From the NCBI RefSeq assembly GCF_030525755.1, contig NZ_JAUNEC010000003.1, positions 33,234 to 97,233 of the forward strand: 64,000 nucleotides of DNA, written 5' to 3'. Under the pieces are notes generated by a model, which had not been told where the DNA came from, did no database searches, and saw nothing but the letters and a program-made list of their open reading frames with translations. Shown here one piece after another: positions 9,917-19,277 of the stretch. Origin of the DNA: Alysiella sp. GTDB taxonomy: Bacteria > Pseudomonadota > Gammaproteobacteria > Burkholderiales > Neisseriaceae. The stretch's first letter is position 1, and each line of letters opens with the position of its first letter. A program made the translations under genes and the position numbers.

Positions 9917-10117
9917 TTAGGCGCTGAACCCCGCGGCATTTACAGCTGCTTTGAATGCAGCTTCGTCAAAGCCATCGCCGTGTGTTACGATAACATAGCC
10001 ATCGTCATGGTTGGCATTGACGAATTTCACGCCAGGTACATTAGATGTTTGATCCACTAAACGGTCGCCATCTGCTTTGCCTGTCATGCCAGATACATTG
10101 ATTTTTACTTGTGCCAT
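9917..10117 (-). CDS. Small HMA-fold protein lacking the metal-binding cysteines
   Basis: A 66-residue protein with the shape of a heavy-metal-associated (HMA, CopZ-like) domain: first strand VKINVSGMT, middle strand VKFVNANHDDGYVIVTH and a final helix/strand ending AVNAAGFSA. Copper chaperones of this fold carry GMTCxxC; here the motif reads GMTGKADGD, with no cysteine anywhere in the protein, so classical Cu(I) binding is not possible. The start at 10117 is fixed by a strong Shine-Dalgarno (TAAGGAG); an ORF extended further upstream is not likely. Monocistronic, between gshA and trkH, with a hairpin after it. Function unknown; it may bind a protein partner or another ligand. Confidence 0.8.
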   Translation of the reverse strand: MAQVKINVSGMTGKADGDRLVDQTSNVPGVKFVNANHDDGYVIVTHGDGFDEAAFKAAVNAAGFSA

Positions 10118-10358
10118 TTTCAGCTCCTTAACAATTTCAATTTGTTTTAAATATATTGATGTTTGATGTTTATTATTTGGCACAAGCAAAATGTGCCTCT
10201 TGAAATGTTTTCAAGTCCTTGAATTCTGCCTGCTTTGTTGTGGTATGTCTATTGTGTTCCATGAAACGGTTTTTATGGGATTGATATTAAATGAAAATTA
10301 TTTTTTAAAGATTTCTTTACATTGTCGTATTTATTCTAATTATTTTAAAAACATGAGT

Positions 10359-11813
10359 TTATTTTTTCCAATATCCTGGTGTGAATAAAATCAAAACCGT
10401 AAAAATTTCCAATCGTCCCAGCAGCATCACCAGGGCGCAAAGCAGTTTTTGTAATTCGCTCAATGCGGCGTAATTGTGTGCGGGACCGACAGAACCCAAG
10501 CCTGGACCTGCGTTAGTGATACAGGCAACAATCGCGGTTAATGCGGTTACTAAATCCAAACCTGATGCCATCATGAGAAATGTGAAGACCACTACGGTCA
10601 TAAAATAAGCGAAAACAAATGCCATAATGGACAATGCCAATTTTTCATTCAGGCTGCGTCCATTGACCTTGACGGAACGCACGGCATTGGGGTGTTGTAA
10701 AACGGTGGTTTCGCGGAATGTGAATTTTGCCAATGCGATGGCGCGTGCCATTTTGATGCCTCCGCCCATAGAGCCTGTTCCTGCTAAAATATTGGACAGG
10801 AAAAACATCCACAAAGATACGATTAAGGGCCAAGTGGCAAAATCGGCATTGGCAAAACCACTTGCTAAACCAATGGAAATGAAGTTGAATGCAGTATAAC
10901 GAATGGCATCGGAAAGTGGATAAAATCCTTTATAAAATAAATATAAAGAAGCAAAAATAATACTGAAACACAGTAAGGCCAACATGGCGCGGACTTCTTC
11001 ATTTTGCCAATAATGACGCAAGCTTCTTTGGCGTATTGCAACGAAATGGTTGGCAAAATTGATGCCTCCTGCCAATGTTGCCAACATGATGACCAGTTCT
11101 ATGGTAGTGGAATTGAAATAGGCAATGCTGTTGTCATGTGTGGAAAAACCGCCCAAAGCGAAAGCAGACATGGCGTGGCATATTGCGTCAAACCAGCCCA
11201 TACCTGCCAAGCGTAAGGCGAGACACGTTAAAATGGTGAACACCAAATACATTAACCATAAACGTTTGGCGGTTTGTGAAATGCGTGGTGCCATTTTGTT
11301 GTCTTTTTCAATACCTGGTATTTCGGCTTTAAACAGTTGTGTACCACCTACGCCTAACATGGGCAAAATGGCAACTGCTAATACAATAATCCCCATACCT
11401 CCTAGCCAGTTGAGCATGTGTCGCCAAAAATTGATGGAAGGGGGCAGTTTGTCTAAACCTGTGATGACTGTTGCGCCAGTTGTGGTTAAACCGCTGATGG
11501 CTTCAAAAAATGCATCAATAAAAGGCATTTGGTCAAAATAAAAATACAAAGGTGTGGCGGCAATCATTGCAAACCCAAGCCACATGACAGTTACCAAAGC
11601 AAAACCATCACGCGGACGCAATTCGCGTTGGTGTTGGCGAGTTAAGAACCACACCAAGCTGGAAAGCAGAACCGTTATAAAGGCAATGCGTTCAAATACA
11701 TAAAAAGCATCGTCTTGATACAGATAAGAGACCAATGTAGGTGTCCACATTAACAGTGCGAACAGCAAACACAGTTTGGAAAAAATATGTAAAGTGGCAA
11801 AGATGTTGTGCAT
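10359..11813 (-). CDS. trkH: Trk system potassium uptake protein TrkH
   Basis: Inner-membrane potassium channel subunit of the Trk system, which is gated by the cytoplasmic NAD/ATP-binding TrkA. The 484-residue product has the repeated M1-P-M2 pore segments of the family; the first selectivity-filter region (SGLTTTGATVITGLD) and the following FWRHMLNWLGGMGIIV are clearly visible, and the last repeat contains ITNAGPGLGSVGP. Length is normal for TrkH. No trkA lies in the window. No Shine-Dalgarno is apparent before the first ATG, so the exact start could be slightly downstream. Confidence 0.94.
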   Translation of the reverse strand: MHNIFATLHIFSKLCLLFALLMWTPTLVSYLYQDDAFYVFERIAFITVLLSSLVWFLTRQHQRELRPRDGFALVTVMWLGFAMIAATPLYFYFDQMPFIDAFFEAISGLTTTGATVITGLDKLPPSINFWRHMLNWLGGMGIIVLAVAILPMLGVGGTQLFKAEIPGIEKDNKMAPRISQTAKRLWLMYLVFTILTCLALRLAGMGWFDAICHAMSAFALGGFSTHDNSIAYFNSTTIELVIMLATLAGGINFANHFVAIRQRSLRHYWQNEEVRAMLALLCFSIIFASLYLFYKGFYPLSDAIRYTAFNFISIGLASGFANADFATWPLIVSLWMFFLSNILAGTGSMGGGIKMARAIALAKFTFRETTVLQHPNAVRSVKVNGRSLNEKLALSIMAFVFAYFMTVVVFTFLMMASGLDLVTALTAIVACITNAGPGLGSVGPAHNYAALSELQKLLCALVMLLGRLEIFTVLILFTPGYWKK

Positions 11814-11892
11814 ATTGGTGTGGCTGCCTGAAAGTAAAAAAAGATTGGGGTTTCAGGCAGCATGAAGCTGGGCTGTAAAAGGCTGCCTGAAA

Positions 11893-12276
11893 CTACCAAT
11901 ACCAACTGTCAAATGGTCTGCGCCATGGATAAAAATCGTCCCAATAATGATAACGTTCCAATTCGCGCAAACGTTCTTGGCTGATGTGATTTTGCCATGC
12001 CATTTTGTAGCATGCTTGGAACATGGGGTCGCTGATTTTTTCAATGTAGCGCAAACGGAAATTTTGGCGTTCTTGTTCACTGGTAAATTCGGGTTTATCA
12101 AATTCTTGGCGCAATAAAGCGGCGGTTTGTGGGTCGCATTGTGCTGCCAAAGCCACTTGCAAATCCTGTTCATAACGTTTTTGTGCGGCTGCGCGAGCGG
12201 CTTTTTGTTCGGGTGTAGTGGCACAAGCAGACAGTAACATCAGACTACTTACAATAAGGGAAAATGTGAAACGCAT
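11893..12276 (-). CDS. Small lipoprotein of unknown function
   Basis: A 127-residue product with a lipoprotein signal peptide: MRFTF..., hydrophobic stretch SLIVSSLMLL, lipobox LSAC with the acylated cysteine at about residue 18. The mature part is charged, with an Ala/Lys/Glu-rich helix and two further cysteines, and ends in an aromatic tail rich in Tyr and Trp (YHYWDDFYPW...). I do not recognise the family. It sits between clpP and trkH, in the same direction as both, with DUS copies on either side. It is probably anchored to the outer or inner membrane. Confidence 0.75.
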   Translation of the reverse strand: MRFTFSLIVSSLMLLSACATTPEQKAARAAAQKRYEQDLQVALAAQCDPQTAALLRQEFDKPEFTSEQERQNFRLRYIEKISDPMFQACYKMAWQNHISQERLRELERYHYWDDFYPWRRPFDSWYW

Positions 12277-12385
12277 GATGTTTTCCTTTCAATTGAATTT
12301 AAGCAATTGTATTCGTATGATGTAGTAATAGAGACCCTGATTTAAGATGATGAATACAGGTTTGAAAGTTTGGTTGTGTTGGAGG

Positions 12386-12415
12386 TTTCAGGCAGCCGAT
12401 TAAGGCTGCCTGAAA
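12386..12415 (-). terminator. Inverted DUS pair after clpP
   Basis: TTTCAGGCAGCC and GGCTGCCTGAAA around a 6-bp loop form a 12-bp stem downstream of clpP; on the minus strand the sequence continues with mixed bases, so it resembles a DUS-based terminator rather than a classical one. Confidence 0.6.
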
Positions 12416-12449
12416 AATCGCAGGCGATATGATGATTGGGGATTGCTAA

Positions 12450-13073
12450 TTATGCAGCTGCGTCTGCGCGTGTATTAATTACTTTATCAATCAAACCGTA
12501 TTCAGCGGCTTGTATTGCGGACATGAAATTATCACGGTCGGTGTCGCGTTCAATTTTCTCCAATGGCTGCCCCGTATGTTTGGCCAGTAGTTGATTGAGT
12601 TTTTCTTTGAGTTTCAATAATTCGCGTGCATGAATTTCAATGTCGGAGGCCTGACCGCCCAAGCCACCGCTGATTAACGGTTGATGAATCATCACACGGC
12701 TGTTGGGTAAGGCAAAGCGTTTACCTTTGGTGCCAGCTGAAAGTAAAAATGCGCCCATGCTGGCGGCTTGACCCAAACATAGGGTTTGAACATCGGGCTT
12801 GATGAAATTCATGGTGTCGTAAATACTCATGCCAGCGGTTACACTGCCACCAGGGGAATTGATGTAGAAATAGATGTCTTTATCGGGATTTTCGCTCTCC
12901 AAAAACAGCATTTGCGCCACCACCAAATTGGCAGTTTGGTCATTTACAGGACCAATCAGGAAAATGATGCGTTCTTTGAGCAGGCGTGAGTAAATGTCAA
13001 ACGCACGTTCGCCACGTCCGCTTTGTTCAATCACAGTAGGGATTAAGGTATTGTTTTGAATTTCGGGGAACAT
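12450..13073 (-). CDS. clpP: ATP-dependent Clp protease proteolytic subunit ClpP
   Basis: Serine protease that forms a double heptameric ring and degrades proteins fed by ClpX or ClpA. The 207-residue product has the nucleophile region [14 protein letters not shown], the catalytic-His motif RVMIHQPL, and the conserved [17 protein letters not shown]. Length is normal. It lies downstream of tig in the same direction, the common tig-clpP order, but a strong hairpin sits between the two genes and clpX is not next to it: the following gene is an unrelated lipoprotein. Confidence 0.98.
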   Translation of the reverse strand: MFPEIQNNTLIPTVIEQSGRGERAFDIYSRLLKERIIFLIGPVNDQTANLVVAQMLFLESENPDKDIYFYINSPGGSVTAGMSIYDTMNFIKPDVQTLCLGQAASMGAFLLSAGTKGKRFALPNSRVMIHQPLISGGLGGQASDIEIHARELLKLKEKLNQLLAKHTGQPLEKIERDTDRDNFMSAIQAAEYGLIDKVINTRADAAA

Positions 13074-13140
13074 AAGGTTTCCTTGTGGTCTTGATTTTTA
13101 GGCTGACTGAAAATAACATCATAACAGCATTTCAACTTTA

Positions 13141-13172
13141 AAAAGCACCGTAGCCAATGCAACGGTGCTTTT
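13141..13172 (-). terminator. Rho-independent terminator between tig and clpP
   Basis: An 11-bp stem (AAAAGCACCGT and its complement) with T-rich flank on the minus strand lies 19 bp past the tig stop. It would uncouple tig from clpP despite their conserved order. Confidence 0.8.
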
Positions 13173-13190
13173 GTTTATGCCACGCTGCAA

Positions 13191-14498
13191 TTATGCAGTC
13201 GCGCCCATCACTTCATCAAACGACAATTGTTTTTCAGTTACTTTGGCTTTACCTAAAACAAATTCAACCACATTGGCTTCGGTTGCCAAATTTGTTGCAC
13301 CATTTAAGCGTTGGCGGTCGGCAAAATACCATTCTACCACTTCTTGTGGATCTTCATAGCTGTCGGCAAATTCAGTAACAATTTCCTTGATTTGTTCATC
13401 GCTTGCTTGTAATTTGTTTTCTTCAATCAAAACAGGTAATAACAAGCCCAATGCCACACGTTGTTCAGCACGTTCCATGAACATATCCAAAGGCAATTCA
13501 AATGATTTGGCGTCCAAACCTTGTTGGGCAAAATTTTGTTTCATTTCTTCTGCCAAACGTTGCGCTTCATCGCGTACAAAAGCTTTAGGTAAATCAAATG
13601 AATGCGCTTCACGCAAAGCATTCATTACAGCTTCAGTATTTTGTGCATTCACACGGCGTTTTACTTCACGACCAACATTTTTCTTCACTTCTTCACGCAT
13701 TTTTGCCACATCGCCATTTTCAATGCCCAAGGCTTTGGCAAAATCTGTATCCACTTCGGGCAATACGGCTTCGGCGACATTGTGTACGGTAATCGAGAAT
13801 ACCGCAGTTTTGCCTGCTACATCTGCACCATGATAATCTTCGGGGAAGTTAACTTCCACATCTTTGCTCTCACCTTCTTTTAAGCCTTTTATGCCAGCTT
13901 CAAATTCAGGCAGCATTTGACCTTGACCCAAAACAAAAGGGTAGTTTTGTGAAGTACCACCAGCAAAAGGTTTGTCTTCAATTTTCCCTTCAAAATCAAT
14001 AATCACACGGTCACCATCTTGCGCTTCACGTTCTACGCGGTTGTAGCGTGTGCGTTGTTTACGCAAAATCTCAATGGTTTTATTAACTTCCTCATCACCC
14101 ACTTCGGCAACGGCTTTTTCAATTTGTAAAGCAGACAAATCGCCAATTTGGATTTCAGGCAGCGTTTCAAACACGAAAGCCACTTGGAAATTTGCTGAAT
14201 TTTCTTGATTTTCAACAGGTTCAATGCGTTCCAACGCGGCCACGCGTACATTTTGTTCTTGTGCGGCTTTGTAAAACGCATCTTGTGCTAATTCGTTCAG
14301 TACATCGTTTTGAATGCCTGCGCCATACATGGAAGCCACCATTTTTAAAGGAGCTTTACCTGGACGGAAACCGTCCACGCGAACACGGCGTTGTGCTTGT
14401 TTGATGCGTTTATCAGTTTCGGCATTGATGTCAAGCCAAGGTAAAGACACGACCAGCTTGCGTTGCAGATTTTCCAATTTTTCAACAGTTGCGCTCAT
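13191..14498 (-). CDS. tig: Trigger factor, ribosome-associated chaperone
   Basis: Peptidyl-prolyl isomerase and chaperone that binds the ribosome exit tunnel and shields nascent chains. The 435-residue product begins with the ribosome-binding domain, including the signature FRPGKAPLKMV in the loop that contacts protein L23. A central FKBP-type PPIase domain (about 150-245, RVIIDFEGKIEDKPF... ) and a long helical C-terminal chaperone domain follow. Length is family-typical. It is followed by a strong terminator and clpP. Confidence 0.98.
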   Translation of the reverse strand: MSATVEKLENLQRKLVVSLPWLDINAETDKRIKQAQRRVRVDGFRPGKAPLKMVASMYGAGIQNDVLNELAQDAFYKAAQEQNVRVAALERIEPVENQENSANFQVAFVFETLPEIQIGDLSALQIEKAVAEVGDEEVNKTIEILRKQRTRYNRVEREAQDGDRVIIDFEGKIEDKPFAGGTSQNYPFVLGQGQMLPEFEAGIKGLKEGESKDVEVNFPEDYHGADVAGKTAVFSITVHNVAEAVLPEVDTDFAKALGIENGDVAKMREEVKKNVGREVKRRVNAQNTEAVMNALREAHSFDLPKAFVRDEAQRLAEEMKQNFAQQGLDAKSFELPLDMFMERAEQRVALGLLLPVLIEENKLQASDEQIKEIVTEFADSYEDPQEVVEWYFADRQRLNGATNLATEANVVEFVLGKAKVTEKQLSFDEVMGATA

Positions 14499-14766
14499 GG
14501 CGACCTTTCTTTCAATTTACAAATAAAAATTTAAACACAATCGGCGCAAAGTCTGGCTTGCCATGATTTTGATGCGCCTTTGGGAATTTAAAATGGCGAA
14601 TTTTAACATGAAAGCTGCTTTTTCGCATGATAATTTCAGTATGAAATCAGTTTGTGTGTTATATTGGCGTTGTTAGGATGCCTGAAAAAGAAGGTTTGAA
14701 AATCGATATTTTAAATCAAAATACAAGATTTTACTGGCTTGTTGGGTTTGTGGTGCAAAATATTGC

Positions 14767-14795
14767 TTGACGTTTTATTGGACGATATTTAGAAT
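14767..14795 (+). promoter_or_regulatory. Predicted promoter of tRNA-Leu
   Basis: TTGACG (14767-14772) and TAGAAT (14790-14795) are separated by exactly 17 bp and end 13 bp before the mature tRNA 5' end. Both hexamers are close to the sigma-70 consensus. The rest of 14499-14766 shows nothing recognisable apart from one imperfect DUS near 14678. Confidence 0.8.
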
Positions 14796-14808
14796 TGCCA
14801 GCTTTCAA

Positions 14809-14895
14809 GCCCAGATGGCGGAATTGGTAGACGCGCCAGTTTCAGGTACTGGTGTCCGTAAGGACGTGGAAGTTCGAGTCTTCTTCTGGGCACCA
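14809..14895 (+). tRNA. tRNA-Leu (anticodon CAG)
   Basis: An 87-nt class II tRNA with acceptor GCCCAGA/TCTGGGC, discriminator A and encoded CCA. The anticodon loop TTCAGGT gives CAG (Leu). The long variable arm (TGTCCGTAAGGACG) is typical of leucine tRNAs. It is transcribed opposite to its neighbours, with its own promoter and terminator. Confidence 0.95.
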
Positions 14896-14903
14896 CATTC
14901 ATA

Positions 14904-14933
14904 AAAAAAGCAGCCTTTTCAGGCTGCTTTTTT
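14904..14933 (+). terminator. Rho-independent terminator of tRNA-Leu
   Basis: AAAAGCAGCC and GGCTGCTTTT form a stem around a 5-base loop, followed by a T run, 9 bp after the tRNA CCA. Confidence 0.85.
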
Positions 14934-15017
14934 CGTAAACTGTCATAATATTCTATCTGACCACAATTCAACAAACGGTTAAGTTGTTAAACTCCGCCGT
15001 TTGTTTCGTGTTTGGAA

Positions 15018-15104
15018 TCGTTTAAAATACAATATAGTACAGTGTTGCCAAAGCCTTTATGTACTATTCGCACACAACTTTCGTTGTATTTTAATTTGAA
15101 ACGA
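15018..15104. mobile_element. MITE-like element, copy A
   Basis: An 87-bp non-coding element with imperfect terminal inverted repeats (left TCGTTTAAAATACAA, right read inwards TCGTTTCAAATTAAAATACAAC; the left end has lost about 6 bp). The inner left part (GTACAGTGTTGCCAA) is shared with copies at 22286 and 42647. It fills the gap between tRNA-Leu and the 3' end of polA. The ends match the flank of the IS5-like transposase relic at 53691, suggesting a non-autonomous derivative. Confidence 0.65.
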
Positions 15105-15176
15105 CTGTATTTTGTGCAACCGTATTTCAGGCTGCCTGAAAGTCGAAAGCTTAAACGAAGTTAAAACCATATTGAT

Positions 15177-17969
15177 TTAATGGGCATCTTCCCAATTTGC
15201 GCCTGAACCGATTTCTGCCAAGAGTGGTACGTCTAATAAGCCACCATCGGCTTTTGCCATGATTTCAGGTAGCTTGTGTTTGATGAAATCCAGTTCATTT
15301 TGGGCGGTTTCCAATACCAATTCATCGTGAACTTGCATAATCAAACGTGTTTTCAGGCTGCCTGAAAGCAGGAAGTTTTGTACATCAATCATGGCGTGTT
15401 TGATTAAATCGGAAGCTGTGCCTTGCATGGGTGCGTTGATGGCGGCACGCTCCGCGCCTGCACGTGCGTTGGCATTTTTGGCATGAATTTCAGGCAGGTA
15501 TAAACGTCTGCCAAATAAAGTTTCTACATAACCATTTGATTGTGCTTGTTCTTTTGTACGTTGCATGTATTCGGCAACGCCTACATAACGGGCAAAATAG
15601 CGTTGTATGAACATTTTGGCTGACATGACATCAATGCCCAGTGATTTTGCTAAACCGTATTCACCCATGCCGTAAATTAAACCAAAATTGATGGTTTTGG
15701 CGTAGCGGCGTTGTTCGGCGGTAATTTGTTCGGGTGAAATACCAAATACTTCAGCGGCGGTGCGGCGATGTATGTCTTCGCCGTTGCGGAAGGCATCAAT
15801 CAAGGTTTTGTCGCCACTCAAATGAGCCATGATGCGTAATTCAATTTGTGAATAGTCGGCAGATACAATGCAAAAGCCATCAGGTGCAGTAAAGGCGCGG
15901 CGCACACGGCGACCTTCGGCGGTACGGATTGGAATGTTTTGTAAATTGGGATTGTTGCTTGCCAAACGTCCTGTGACTGCCACAGCTTGTGCATAGTGGG
16001 TGTGAACACGTCCTGTTTGTGGATTGAGCATTTCAGGCAGTTTGTCAGTGTAGGTGGATTTTAGTTTTGATAAACTTCTGTTTTGTAATATAATTTTTGG
16101 TAGTGGGTAATCGGGGGCGAGTTGTTCCAATACGGCTTCATTGGTGGATATGCCACCTGTGGTGGTTTTTTTTAAGCCTTTGGTTGGTATGCCCATTTTG
16201 TCAAACAGGATTTCTTGTAATTGTTTGGGTGAGTTAAGGTTAAAGGGTTGTCCTGCTGCGGTGTAGGCTTCGTTTTCCAGTTGCAATAATGCAGCCCCCA
16301 ATTCGGTGCTTTGTTTTGCTAATTCGGTGCGGTCTAAATGTACGCCGTTTCTTTCCATTTGAAACAGAACTTGTGCCACAGGTAATTCTAGATTTTCATA
16401 TAAATTCAGTAATTTATCGTCCATTTGTGCTTTTAGATGTGCTTCAATTCGCAGTGCGAAATCTGCGTCTTGACAAGCGTATTCACTGGCCTGTTCCATA
16501 GCCACATCGGCAAAAGAAATGGCTTTTGTACCTTTGCCACACAAACTTTCGTAAGTGATGGTTTCCAAACCCAACCAGCGTTGTGCCAACTCATCTAAAC
16601 CGTGTCCCAAATGGCTTTCTAATAAATAGGAAGCCAACATGGCATCGCCTGAAATGCCTTGTAAATCAATGCCTGCATTCGCAAAAACGTGTTGGTCGTA
16701 TTTCAAATGCTGTCCGATTTTTTTGAGTTTGGGGTTTTCCAAAAAGGGTTTCAGGCAGCCTGAAACGGCTTCCCAACTTAATTGTTCGGTTGCAAAAGTG
16801 TGTGCCAAAGGAATGTACACGGCATCGCCTGCGGCAAAGGCAATGCTGATGCCCACCAATTTGGCTTGCATGGCATCAAGTGAAGTGGTTTCTGTATCCA
16901 AGCCGATTTGTGTGGCTTGTGCCAAACGTTGCGCCAAAATGTTTAATTGTTCAGGCGTGGTAATGGTTTGGTAATTGATGCTTTCGGGTTGGGGTGCTAG
17001 CGTTTTTTGAGGCTGCCTGAAAGTGGTAACCGTTTTATTTTCTACATCATTGAGGCTGCCTGAAAACAAATCACCTGTTTCGCCTTGTGTGAGGTTTAAT
17101 TGACTTTCGGCTTCTTTGAGCCAAGTTCGGAAGCCTAATTCACGAAAACGTGGTGCTAATTTGTCCCATTCTGGTACGCGGCGGCGTAAGTCTGCCAAAC
17201 CGTTGGGCAGTTCGGCAGACAAATCTACATTGGTTTTAATTGTAACCAATTCATAAGACAGGGGAAGTTGTGTGAGCGCGGTGCGGAGATTCTCGCCAAT
17301 TTTGCCTTTAAATTCATCGGCGCGACGCATGATTTCGTGTAGCGAACCAAATTCCGATAACCATTTTGCTGCTGTTTTTTCGCCACATTTTTCTACGCCT
17401 GGTACGTTGTCCACTTTGTCGCCCATTAGTGCAAGAAAGTCTCTGATTTGATTGGGTTTTACACCGAATTTCTCAAACACGCCGTTTTCGTCTAGCGTTT
17501 CGTTTTTCATGGTGTTTACGAGCGTGATTTGGCTGTTTACCAGTTGCGCCATGTCTTTATCTCCTGTGGAAATAATGACTTGCATATTTTGTTCTGCTGC
17601 CTGAACCGCCAATGTGCCAATCACGTCATCGGCTTCCACGCCTGATACTTTCAAAACCGTCCAACCCATTTGCGCCACAATTTCAGGCAGCATATCGGCT
17701 TGTGGGCGTAAATCATCGGGCATGGGAGGGCGCGTGGCTTTGTAGTCGGGAAATAGCTCGTGGCGGAAGTTGTTGCCTTTTGCGTCAAACACACAGGCGC
17801 AATAATCGTGTGCTTGTTCAGCGCGAAGTCGGCGCAGCATATTCAATACGCCGTATACCGCGTTAGTGGGTGTGCCATCGGGTGCGGATAGGTGGGTCAT
17901 GGCGTAAAACGCTCGGTAAAGATAGGACGAACCATCTACCAATAATAGGGTCTTTTGTGGGGAAGTCAT
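15177..17969 (-). CDS. polA: DNA polymerase I
   Basis: Replication and repair polymerase that removes RNA primers and fills gaps. The 930-residue product carries all three domains: N-terminal 5'-3' exonuclease (LLVDGSSYLYRAFYA, GVEADDVIGTLA), a 3'-5' exonuclease with intact DTETTSLD metal-binding motif, and the family-A polymerase (motif A SADYSQIELRIMAHLSGD, finger motif B RRYAKTINFGLIYGMG, motif C QVHDELVLE). Proofreading therefore appears intact. Length is normal. Several DUS copies lie in the linker between the first two domains (encoding RQPQ and SGSLN peptides). Stand-alone gene, convergent to tRNA-Leu. Confidence 0.98.
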   Translation of the reverse strand: MTSPQKTLLLVDGSSYLYRAFYAMTHLSAPDGTPTNAVYGVLNMLRRLRAEQAHDYCACVFDAKGNNFRHELFPDYKATRPPMPDDLRPQADMLPEIVAQMGWTVLKVSGVEADDVIGTLAVQAAEQNMQVIISTGDKDMAQLVNSQITLVNTMKNETLDENGVFEKFGVKPNQIRDFLALMGDKVDNVPGVEKCGEKTAAKWLSEFGSLHEIMRRADEFKGKIGENLRTALTQLPLSYELVTIKTNVDLSAELPNGLADLRRRVPEWDKLAPRFRELGFRTWLKEAESQLNLTQGETGDLFSGSLNDVENKTVTTFRQPQKTLAPQPESINYQTITTPEQLNILAQRLAQATQIGLDTETTSLDAMQAKLVGISIAFAAGDAVYIPLAHTFATEQLSWEAVSGCLKPFLENPKLKKIGQHLKYDQHVFANAGIDLQGISGDAMLASYLLESHLGHGLDELAQRWLGLETITYESLCGKGTKAISFADVAMEQASEYACQDADFALRIEAHLKAQMDDKLLNLYENLELPVAQVLFQMERNGVHLDRTELAKQSTELGAALLQLENEAYTAAGQPFNLNSPKQLQEILFDKMGIPTKGLKKTTTGGISTNEAVLEQLAPDYPLPKIILQNRSLSKLKSTYTDKLPEMLNPQTGRVHTHYAQAVAVTGRLASNNPNLQNIPIRTAEGRRVRRAFTAPDGFCIVSADYSQIELRIMAHLSGDKTLIDAFRNGEDIHRRTAAEVFGISPEQITAEQRRYAKTINFGLIYGMGEYGLAKSLGIDVMSAKMFIQRYFARYVGVAEYMQRTKEQAQSNGYVETLFGRRLYLPEIHAKNANARAGAERAAINAPMQGTASDLIKHAMIDVQNFLLSGSLKTRLIMQVHDELVLETAQNELDFIKHKLPEIMAKADGGLLDVPLLAEIGSGANWEDAH

Positions 17970-18037
17970 TTTAGGCTGCCTGAAAAGTTGAAAATGGGGA
18001 AATTATACGCAAAATTGGGTTTAGGCTGCCTGAAACT

Positions 18038-18508
18038 TCATTCACGGTGGTAGGGGTGTTGGTGCAAAATGGAAACGGCACGGTAAAGTTGTTCGGTCAA
18101 TAAAACGCGCACCATGCCGTGTGGTAGGGTTAGGCTGGATAGGCGCATCATCAGTTTGGCTTTTTGTTTGAGTGTATCGGTCATGCCGTCTGCACCGCCG
18201 ATGACAAAACAAACGTGTTCGCCATTCTGTTGCCAATTTTTCAGATGTTCGGCCAATTGCATGGAAGTGGGGGCTTGTCCGCGTTCGTCCAGTACCACCA
18301 AAAACGCGCCTTGTGGTATGGCTTCCAATAGGCGTTTTTCTTCGGCTGCCATGCCTTGTGCTGTATTGATGCCTGAACTGCGTTTTTCGGGTTTGATTTC
18401 TTTGAGGGTATAGTGGATGTCGCGTCCGAAACGTTTGGCGTAATCGTTTACGGCTTCGTCTACCCAACGTGGCATTTTGGTGCCAACGGCTAATACGGTG
18501 ATGTTCAT
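18038..18508 (-). CDS. rlmH: 23S rRNA (pseudouridine1915-N3)-methyltransferase RlmH
   Basis: SPOUT-class methyltransferase that modifies pseudouridine 1915 in helix 69 of 23S rRNA. The 156-residue product shows the family's knot region: VLDERGQAPTS, FVIGGADGM and the C-terminal LPHGMVRVLLTEQLYRAVSILHQHPYHRE, nearly invariant in RlmH. Length is normal. It lies upstream of polA in the same direction and its start region is divergent from the MBL-fold hydrolase gene. Confidence 0.97.
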   Translation of the reverse strand: MNITVLAVGTKMPRWVDEAVNDYAKRFGRDIHYTLKEIKPEKRSSGINTAQGMAAEEKRLLEAIPQGAFLVVLDERGQAPTSMQLAEHLKNWQQNGEHVCFVIGGADGMTDTLKQKAKLMMRLSSLTLPHGMVRVLLTEQLYRAVSILHQHPYHRE

Positions 18509-18575
18509 GACTTGGCTTGGGATTGGGTTAAAGATTAAAATGGGTTTTTCAGGTAGCCTTATGAATGGGAAAAAT

Positions 18576-19214
18576 ATGGCTTTAAATATACAAATTATGG
18601 CGGTTACGCCGTTTCGGCAGAATTGTACCTTACTTTGGTGCGACCAAACACGCGATGCGGTATTGATTGATGTGGGAGGTGATGTGGATTTTGTGTGGCA
18701 ACAGGTTCGGGATTTGGGTGTGAATTTGCAGGCTGTGTGGCTGACACATGGTCATCTTGATCATGCTGGTGGCGTACCTGCTTTGTTGGAGCGGGCTGTT
18801 GTGCCTGTATTGGGTCCTCATATAGAAGATGATTTTTTGTTGCAAAGCTTGCCTGAAAAGACGGCTTCTTATGGTTTTCCTGTTTGTCCTGCGTTTGTGC
18901 CTACGCGCTACTTGAATGAGAGCGACAGCATGATGTTGGGTGAATATCGTTTTGATGTGTGGCACATTCCAGGACATACACCAGGTCATTTGGTGTTTTA
19001 TTGTGCTGCACAAAATCTTTTGATTGCAGGCGATGTGCTGTTTCACGAAAGCATTGGGCGAACCGATTTTCCACGCAGCAACCATCAAGCCTTATTGGAA
19101 GGCATTCGAGATAAATTGTATGTGTTGCCTGATGAAACGGTGGTGTTGCCTGGACATGGGCGTACTACCACGATTGGGCATGAGAAACAACATAATCCCT
19201 TTGTGCAACCTTGA
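18576..19214 (+). CDS. MBL-fold metallohydrolase (glyoxalase II-like)
   Basis: Metallo-beta-lactamase fold hydrolase of about 212 residues. The dinuclear zinc motif THGHLDHAGG is intact, with further metal ligands in HIPGHTPGH, the aspartate in LLIAGDVLF and the terminal LPGHG. Such YcbL/GloB-like proteins often hydrolyse thioesters such as S-lactoylglutathione, but the substrate cannot be told from sequence. ATG at 18576 is chosen because homologues begin at MALNIQIM-like sequence; an in-frame extension back to 18477 would overlap rlmH. It is convergent with slyX, with a DUS hairpin between. Confidence 0.88.
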   Translation: MALNIQIMAVTPFRQNCTLLWCDQTRDAVLIDVGGDVDFVWQQVRDLGVNLQAVWLTHGHLDHAGGVPALLERAVVPVLGPHIEDDFLLQSLPEKTASYGFPVCPAFVPTRYLNESDSMMLGEYRFDVWHIPGHTPGHLVFYCAAQNLLIAGDVLFHESIGRTDFPRSNHQALLEGIRDKLYVLPDETVVLPGHGRTTTIGHEKQHNPFVQP

Positions 19215-19236
19215 TTTTATGGTGGATTGGTATGGT

Positions 19237-19268
19237 AAAAGGCTGTCTGAAAGTTCAGGCAGCCTTTT
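19237..19268. terminator. Convergent imperfect DUS hairpin
   Basis: AAAAGGCTGTCTGAA faces TTCAGGCAGCCTTTT across 2 bp. The left arm carries the CTGTCTGAA variant. With A and T runs on both sides it can act as a bidirectional terminator for the MBL-fold gene and slyX. Confidence 0.75.
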
Positions 19269-19277
19269 AAACACCAT

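Noticed and set aside
10118..10358. Regulatory RNA upstream of the HMA-fold gene
   Set aside because: AT-rich with no stable stem or known motif that could be recognised by eye.
18477..18575. N-terminal extension of the MBL-fold hydrolase
   Set aside because: It would overlap the start of rlmH on the other strand and adds sequence with no counterpart in the family.
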